Source: Selaginella tamariscina (lineage: Eukaryota > Streptophyta > Lycopodiopsida > Selaginellales > Selaginellaceae). From it: 64,000 nt of DNA. Below the pieces are notes generated by a model. It had not been told where the DNA came from. It saw only the letters and a list, made by a program, of their open reading frames with translations, and ran no database searches. Where the stretch lies: positions 237,635 through 301,634 of the forward strand of contig PUQB01000117.1 in the NCBI GenBank assembly GCA_003024785.1, given 5' to 3'. A program made the translations under genes and the position numbers. Of this stretch, positions 59,008 through 64,000 are shown one piece after another. Numbering within the stretch: the first letter of the stretch is position 1; each line of letters starts with the position of its first letter.

Positions 59008-59650
59008 TACAAGATTGAGGGCTCAACTATCACACAGAGCTACAGTGCTTGTGTAGAGGAGTTACAGCTATAGGTTGGCAAAACCCAGCTGGTGGAGCTG
59101 CACGAAGACTGTGCCTCAATACAAGATTGAAGGCTCAACTATCACATAGAGCTACAGTGCTTGTGTGGAGGAGTTACAGCTATAGGTTGGCAAAACCCAG
59201 CTGGTGGAGCTGCACGAAGATTGTGCCTCAATACGAGATTGAGGGCTCAGCTATCACATAGAGCTACAGTGCTTGTGTTGTGGAGTTACAGCTATAGGTT
59301 GGCAAAACCCAACTGGTGGAGCTGCACGAAGACTGTGCTTCAATACGAGATTGAGGGCTCAACTATCACACAGAGCTACAGTGCTTGTGTGGAGGAGTTA
59401 CAGCTGTAGGTTGATAAAACCTAGCTGGTGGAGCTGCACGAAGACTGTGCCTCAATAGAGATTGAGGGCTCAGCTGTCACATAGAGCTACAGTGCTTATG
59501 TGGAGGAGTTACAGCTGTAGGTTGGCAAAACCTAGCTGGTGGAGCTGCACAAAGACTGTGCCTCAATATGAGATTGAGGGCTTATTTGTCACATAGAGCT
59601 AAATTGCTTGTGTGGAGGAGTTACAACTAGAGGTTGGCAAAACCCAGCTG
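58890..59650 (+). repeat. 112-bp tandem repeat, about seven units, from the protease end
   Basis: Units begin GTGCCTCAATACGAGATTGA at 58891, 59000 (variant), 59111, 59223, 59335, 59447 and 59559. The 112-bp period is not a multiple of three, so each unit shifts the frame. This yields overlapping open frames with GVTAIGWQNPAGGAARRLC that are not real proteins. Confidence 0.93.
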
Positions 59651-59970
59651 GTGGAAACTTTCTTTCTTGTGAAGCTAGTGTGTGTGATCCTAAGATTAGT
59701 GGAGCACCAAGCATATGAAGCTTGAGTATAGTGAAGTGAAAGACACTTGGTTTGGAACAAAGCTTGAGTCTCCAAACAAGTTCTTTTACTGTCACCTTGA
59801 GCAAAGTTGTTGTGTGAGGAGTTTGCTGACGTCTTACCTCCCAAGCTACCTCATGGCTTACCACATGCAAGAGGTGTGGAGCATGAGATTGTGTTGGAAC
59901 AGGGTATGAAAGCCATTTATTTAAGCCATTCCGACTGAGCCATGCTAAGGAGCAAGAGGTTAAGAGATAA

Positions 59971-60443
59971 GTGATGGAACTATTGGAATATGGCTTCGTA
60001 CAACTGAGCAAGTTTCCATTTGGTGCAGTATTGCTTGTCAGGAAGAAAGATGGCACCATGAGGATGTGCATAGACTACAGAGCTCTCAACAAGCAAACAA
60101 TGAAGGACAGGATGCCCATGCCACATGTGGATACTATCATGGATCATCTCGGTGGAGCCAGAGTGTTCACCAAAATATATTTGCACAGTGGGTATCATTA
60201 AATTACTATGAAGGAGGCAAATATCTACAAAACTACTTTCAACACTAGTTTTGGGCATTTCAAGTTCACTATTATGCCATTTGGCTTAACAAATGCCCCA
60301 GTCACATTCACTTGGTTGATGACTACTTGTATGACTTTGTGGAGATCTTCCTCGACGATATTCTTATTTACAGTAAAAATATGAAGGAGCATGTGCAGCA
60401 TTTGCAAAGAATTCTTCAGTTGTTGAGGGAGAACAATATGCAA
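59971..60443 (+). pseudogene. Gypsy reverse transcriptase
   Basis: [51 protein letters not shown] and FLDDILIYS (60347-60375, the YxDD-type site as FLDD) follow in the standard order. A stop at 60199-60201 (after SGYH) and small shifts break the frame. Confidence 0.85.
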
Positions 60444-62098
60444 AGTGGAGTATTTGGGTCACATTGTGACGCCAAGTGAAGTGAAGACTGATCCACAGGT
60501 GGCAGTGGTGGAGCAATGACTAGTTCCTAACAATACAAAGAGTTACGGAGTTTCTTGGGCATGGCTGGTTATTACCGGTGGTATGTCAAGGATTATGCCA
60601 AGAAAGCTTCTCCGTTAACTAGGTTGATGAGGAAGGACGCTCCCTTTGCATGAAGTGCTTCAGAGAAGAGCAGTTTCCAAGCTTTGAAACAAGCTTTGGT
60701 ACGTGCACCAGTTTTATGTATTGCAGATCCCTCTAAGCCTTATGAGGTATTATGTGATGCAAGTGGAGTGGCCATTGGAGTTGTACTTATGCAAGAGGGA
60801 AGGCCTATTGCTTATAAGAGTCGTACTTGAATCCTGCAGAGCAACAATACTCAACGTATGAGCAAGAACTACTGGCTATTGTTAATGCATTATGAGTTTG
60901 GAGGCACTATCTTTATGGTGCAAGTTTCAAAGTGTTTACAGATCACAAGACTTTGGTGTATCCAAACAGAAAGAGTTAAACTCTCAGCAAGCTCGCTGGA
61001 TGGTTAAGCTCATGGAGTTTGGCAAATTTCCTATTGAGCATTGCGTGGGAAAGGCTAACGTGGTGGTATATGCTTTGTCACGCTTAGGAGAGCCACAGTG
61101 GTTAGAGAATTCCAAACACGCTTATGTAATGCATTAACAAGGACGGTCAGTGAGTTTAGCCAGGTAGTTCAACATGCTCAAGCAAGACGCTGAGGTGCAG
61201 GAGCTCAGAGGACAGTTAGAGCCACCATTCTCATTTTAGGATGGAGTTTTGTACTACAATGGCCGTGTGTATCTTCCTCGTGTGGACCATTTGATCAACC
61301 AGGTACTATTTTCATCATGATCACCCGGAGGCTGGTCATTTTGGGGGAGGAAAACGTATGAGTTGATCAAGAGAAGGTTCTATTGGAGGAATATGAAAGT
61401 TAATATCATAGAGTACTGCAAGACTTGTGACAAGTAAAGGTGCCCAGGGAAAAACCAAGTGGGCTATTAGTACCATTGCCTATTCCAGACAGGCGATGGG
61501 GCAGTATCTCTATGGACTTTGTCACCCATTTGCTAAGGACACAGTGGCATTGGAATGAGTCCATATTATGCTATGTTTGGACGGCATTCCAAGATAGCTT
61601 TTGAGCTGGGTTTAGCAAGTAAGAAAGCTCAAGGTAACATGGATGAGGAAGCTAAAGATTTGAGTGTTGAGCTTAGAAACATGCAGAGTTTGTGCAAGAA
61701 GAACTTACAAGCAGCTCAAAGCCGAATTAAGTTTGCTAATGAGCACAAAAGCTTCCAAGAGTTCCAAGTGGAGATTATGTATATCTCCGAGTGGTATTTG
61801 CCACACATGTAAGGCGGAACACTGTTGTGGCCTATGGAAGGGACACAATGATAAGTTGTCTCCTAGGTACTTAGGTCCTTATGAGATTCTGGAGCGTATC
61901 AATAAGGTGACATATCAACTACGGCTGCCAGAAGGAGTGAGGGTGCACCTAGTGTTTCATGTTAGCCAGTTAAAGAGAGTACTCATAAAGAATGAGTCCC
62001 GGGTAGATTCTTTGTGGATGTATGAGGCTAATGATACAGGACCAATTGAGTAAGTTATACTGCCCTTGAGGACAAGGACTTGCTAATGGGGGGAGGAT

Positions 62099-62301
62099 TG
62101 TTACGACCCGTATAACGAATCAAAGAATATTCCCTAGAAAGGTATAACAGAATATTCCTAAAGAGCTATACCTAGATCTAAGAGAATTAAGGGCACACTA
62201 ATATTGCAAGCCTTTTTGAGAGAGCAACGTGTGGAGACTAGAGACAGCTCGGGGAGGTCGGGTGGTTTTGTAAGGGTCTCTAGTTTGTATGGTGCCTAAC
62301 A
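62099..62301 (+). repeat. 3' LTR of the nested gypsy element
   Basis: It starts TGTTACGACCCGTATAACGA directly after a polypurine tract (GGGGGGAGGAT, 62088-62098) and ends GGTGCCTAACA. It differs from the 5' LTR at several positions, so the insertion is not recent. Confidence 0.92.
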
Positions 62302-62872
62302 GGCATGGGTTCAAAAATCGATGCCAAAGAATTCTGATAAGGCAACTAGTTACTCAGAACTATATAAGCATGTGATGACTATTGGGAGATTTTTGTTCGA
62401 GAGTTAAAAGGCCTATTGTCAAAGTATAGAATTGTAACACCCTTTTTGGCCTAAAACAAGGTGGCGAGAGGAGATTGAAATGACATTAATGAACACAGAC
62501 GACATAGAAGCCAATAATGATGTGGAAGTGCAAACCCCACACTTGTTAGACAAAGGAACCAAAAACCTAAAGCATAATTTGATTGCTGCAAGGATCTTCA
62601 AAAACTAATGATGATCTTCATTACTCTAGATGTATAATCAACCTATTTGGATAGGTCAATTATCGATACACCTAAAATAATCACAAAAAATAATATGATT
62701 AAGGTTGCATGGTTCAAACCATAAAAAAGGTGATATGAGAAGGAGAGCAAAAGATATAATGAATGCCTAGAAAAAACATGGTCTCCTAATCAAAAAGACC
62801 CAGCATGTTTTATAAATGTTAAATTCATTCGATATGGGTGGATGTCAAGAAACGTTGATAAAGTCACAATTG
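62302..62872 (+). pseudogene. Transposase-like gene fragment, copy D, 3' part
   Basis: It resumes exactly at the duplicated GGCAT with the sequence that reads WVQKSMPKNSDKAT in copy C and continues to QTPH, RNQKPKA-like and CFINVKFIRYGWMS-like blocks. The last codons are missing. Confidence 0.75.
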
Positions 62873-63840
62873 CAATTACAAAATTATAAAATATAGTATA
62901 TGTAATATTTATAATTATAAACTCTTTAATAATAGTACCAAATTGTTTACTTAACTATATAAATTTATAAAAATATATGGAAGATTGACTATATAGGATT
63001 TTGTATATATATATATATTATTACTAGTACAAATTTTTAATTAATGTTAAATTTAAATATTAATATTTTAATAACACATCAATATTTATAATGTTATTAA
63101 TTTTTGGTCCATGAATGCTATAATTTATTAAAGGGTCAATTACAAAAATATAATATCTAAAGAATATTCTGTCTTTAAACATATATTCTAAAGAATATTC
63201 TTTCTTTAACATATATTCTAAAGAATATTCCTTTAATATTAGAAAATGCTAATTAAATAACTAAAATTGCTAATTATTAAGAAATAGGACTATAGACATG
63301 TCCATTTTAGTTATCAAAGTTCTATATTGACATCATTATATATAGATACTCTCTCTCTATGCATAATGTACATAGTTTTGATTCTTTCCTGTAGGTATTT
63401 AAGTCATAAAAAACACAAGGATTTTCATTATTTTCCCTTGGTATGTTACGGAAGAATGATATTATAGATATAGAATATTACAATTGATTCTAATTAAATT
63501 ATAAAAAGTTTATGTAAATTTATTTACCTGTAAATTCATTTTATCTTATATAATAAATTTACGATGGTCAGAAAACTTTATATAATGTTTAAATTTTAAT
63601 ACTGAATTTATTTTTTAGTAATTTGACATTCAATTTTAACGGCTGTGAATTGCGAAGTGATATTAGTGTGAAGATACATGCTAGGTTGAGTATTAAAAAG
63701 AGAGTTTCAAATATGTAAAGAGGTACAATTGGTAATATTGCAGCAATTGTTTAATAAGGTTTATTAGAAAACATATTTGCATATTCTAAGAGCATATGAA
63801 GATTCTCTTTAATTACATAATTAGGGTTTATCATGGTAGG
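62873..63840. other. Right subterminal region of copy D and AT-rich flank
   Basis: 62873-63297 matches the subterminal AT-rich zone of copies B and C, with TATTCTAAAGAATATTC palindromes near 63160-63235. 63315-63840 is AT-rich with no gene. Confidence 0.6.
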
Positions 63841-64000
63841 GATGTGCGCCAGGAAGCTCGATTCTCCACTCTTTATAGCGGCATGGGCAGATCAAAGTTG
63901 CGATCCTTCAGCACAGCTTGTAATCTGCTGAGGCGGAGGTGACAACAACGCCACAGGTGTACGGAACAAATTTAAAACTACTTATAAAGACTCACTCTCT
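63841..64000. other. Possible start of another transposon copy at the window edge
   Basis: ACAAATTTAAAACTACTTAT followed by AAAGACTCACTCTCT resembles the sequence just after the putative first transposase exon of copies B (26548-26580) and C (41973-42010). The upstream GC-richer part is not clearly matched. Tentative. Confidence 0.35.

Larger units (their letters stand above)
58302..62301 (+). mobile_element. Ty3/gypsy LTR retrotransposon nested in copy D (4.0 kb, internally deleted)
   Basis: It is bounded by 203-206-bp LTRs and a GGCAT duplication. After the primer site there is almost no gag. A protease block (58744-58990), 112-bp tandem repeats, reverse transcriptase (59960-60440), RNase H (60720-61090, CDASGVAIGVVLMQEGRP), integrase zinc region (61320-61440) and a C-terminal [20 protein letters not shown] block (61861-61930) follow in gypsy order. 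The integrase catalytic core is mostly deleted between about 61530 and 61555. Several stops; not autonomous. Confidence 0.92.
57075..63314 (+). mobile_element. Copy D of the large transposon (transposase half only, split by a gypsy element)
   Basis: It begins abruptly in the middle of the transposase gene (matching 44388 of copy C) and ends at a partial terminus ATGTCCATTTTAGTTA (63298-63314), beyond which the last 10 bases of the terminal repeat are not recognisable. Pieces are 57075-58301 and 62302-63314. Between them a gypsy element is inserted with duplication of GGCAT. The left arm, both arrays and the N-terminus of the transposase are absent. Confidence 0.88.

Noticed and set aside
58744-62053. 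Calling the nested gypsy a functional retrovirus-like element
   Set aside because: Gag is almost absent, the protease active site is altered, the integrase core is deleted and several stops are present.

Overview
The window is nuclear DNA of a land plant, and almost all of it is mobile DNA. The evidence is short GT-AG introns, Ty1/copia and Ty3/gypsy remains primed by initiator tRNA-Met, a Mutator-type MITE, a pentatricopeptide-repeat relic, a two-domain EUL/ricin-B-like lectin gene and scattered TTTAGGG-type motifs. A non-flowering plant (fern, lycophyte, bryophyte or gymnosperm) would fit, but the sequence does not settle this.

The main content is one large DNA transposon family, present as two end-to-end copies and two partial ones. 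Copy B (18063-30636, 12.6 kb) and copy C (32458-46933, 14.5 kb) both start with ATGCACGTTGTAA and end with its inverse, giving 26-bp terminal inverted repeats. Each is flanked by a 4-bp target duplication (CCTT for B, GTAA for C). Copy A (1-7820) is inverted and runs off the left edge. Copy D (57075-63314) keeps only the transposase half and has been split by a gypsy element.

The element has two arms that diverge from its centre. The left arm, read outward, encodes (1) a large protein with a ParB-like nuclease fold and a C-terminal region resembling the SAM-binding half of a beta-class N4/N6 DNA methyltransferase, and (2) an NIF/FCP1-like HAD phosphatase. The right arm, read outward in the opposite direction, encodes a DUF7869-like transposase candidate with DKMD, QMDNC..ENKN and GHTHEDID motifs. 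The centre holds TG/TA microsatellite-rich minisatellites and an AT-rich spacer, with two arrays of the 18-bp perfect palindrome GGCGGGATTAATCCCGCC repeated about every 45 bp, one array next to each arm. No copy is intact: each has different frameshifts, deletions or insertions.

Region by region: 1-7820 copy A; 7821-18062 AT-rich intergenic DNA with a second, unrelated palindrome array (11451-11970), an NIF-phosphatase relic (15838-16330) and a dispersed LTR-like repeat (R3); 18063-30636 copy B, inserted in R3; 30637-32457 the rest of R3 plus repeat R4; 32458-46933 copy C, carrying a 326-bp Mutator MITE; 46934-48950 a second R3/R4 copy; 49083-50407 the only gene that reads intact, a six-exon lectin on the minus strand; 50926-55080 a PPR relic, a gypsy fragment and a copia gag split by a solo LTR; 57075-63314 copy D with its nested gypsy element; the last 160 bp may begin a further copy.

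The motif calls come from reading translations, not from database searches. Frequent single-base changes in G and C runs may be decay or assembly error.
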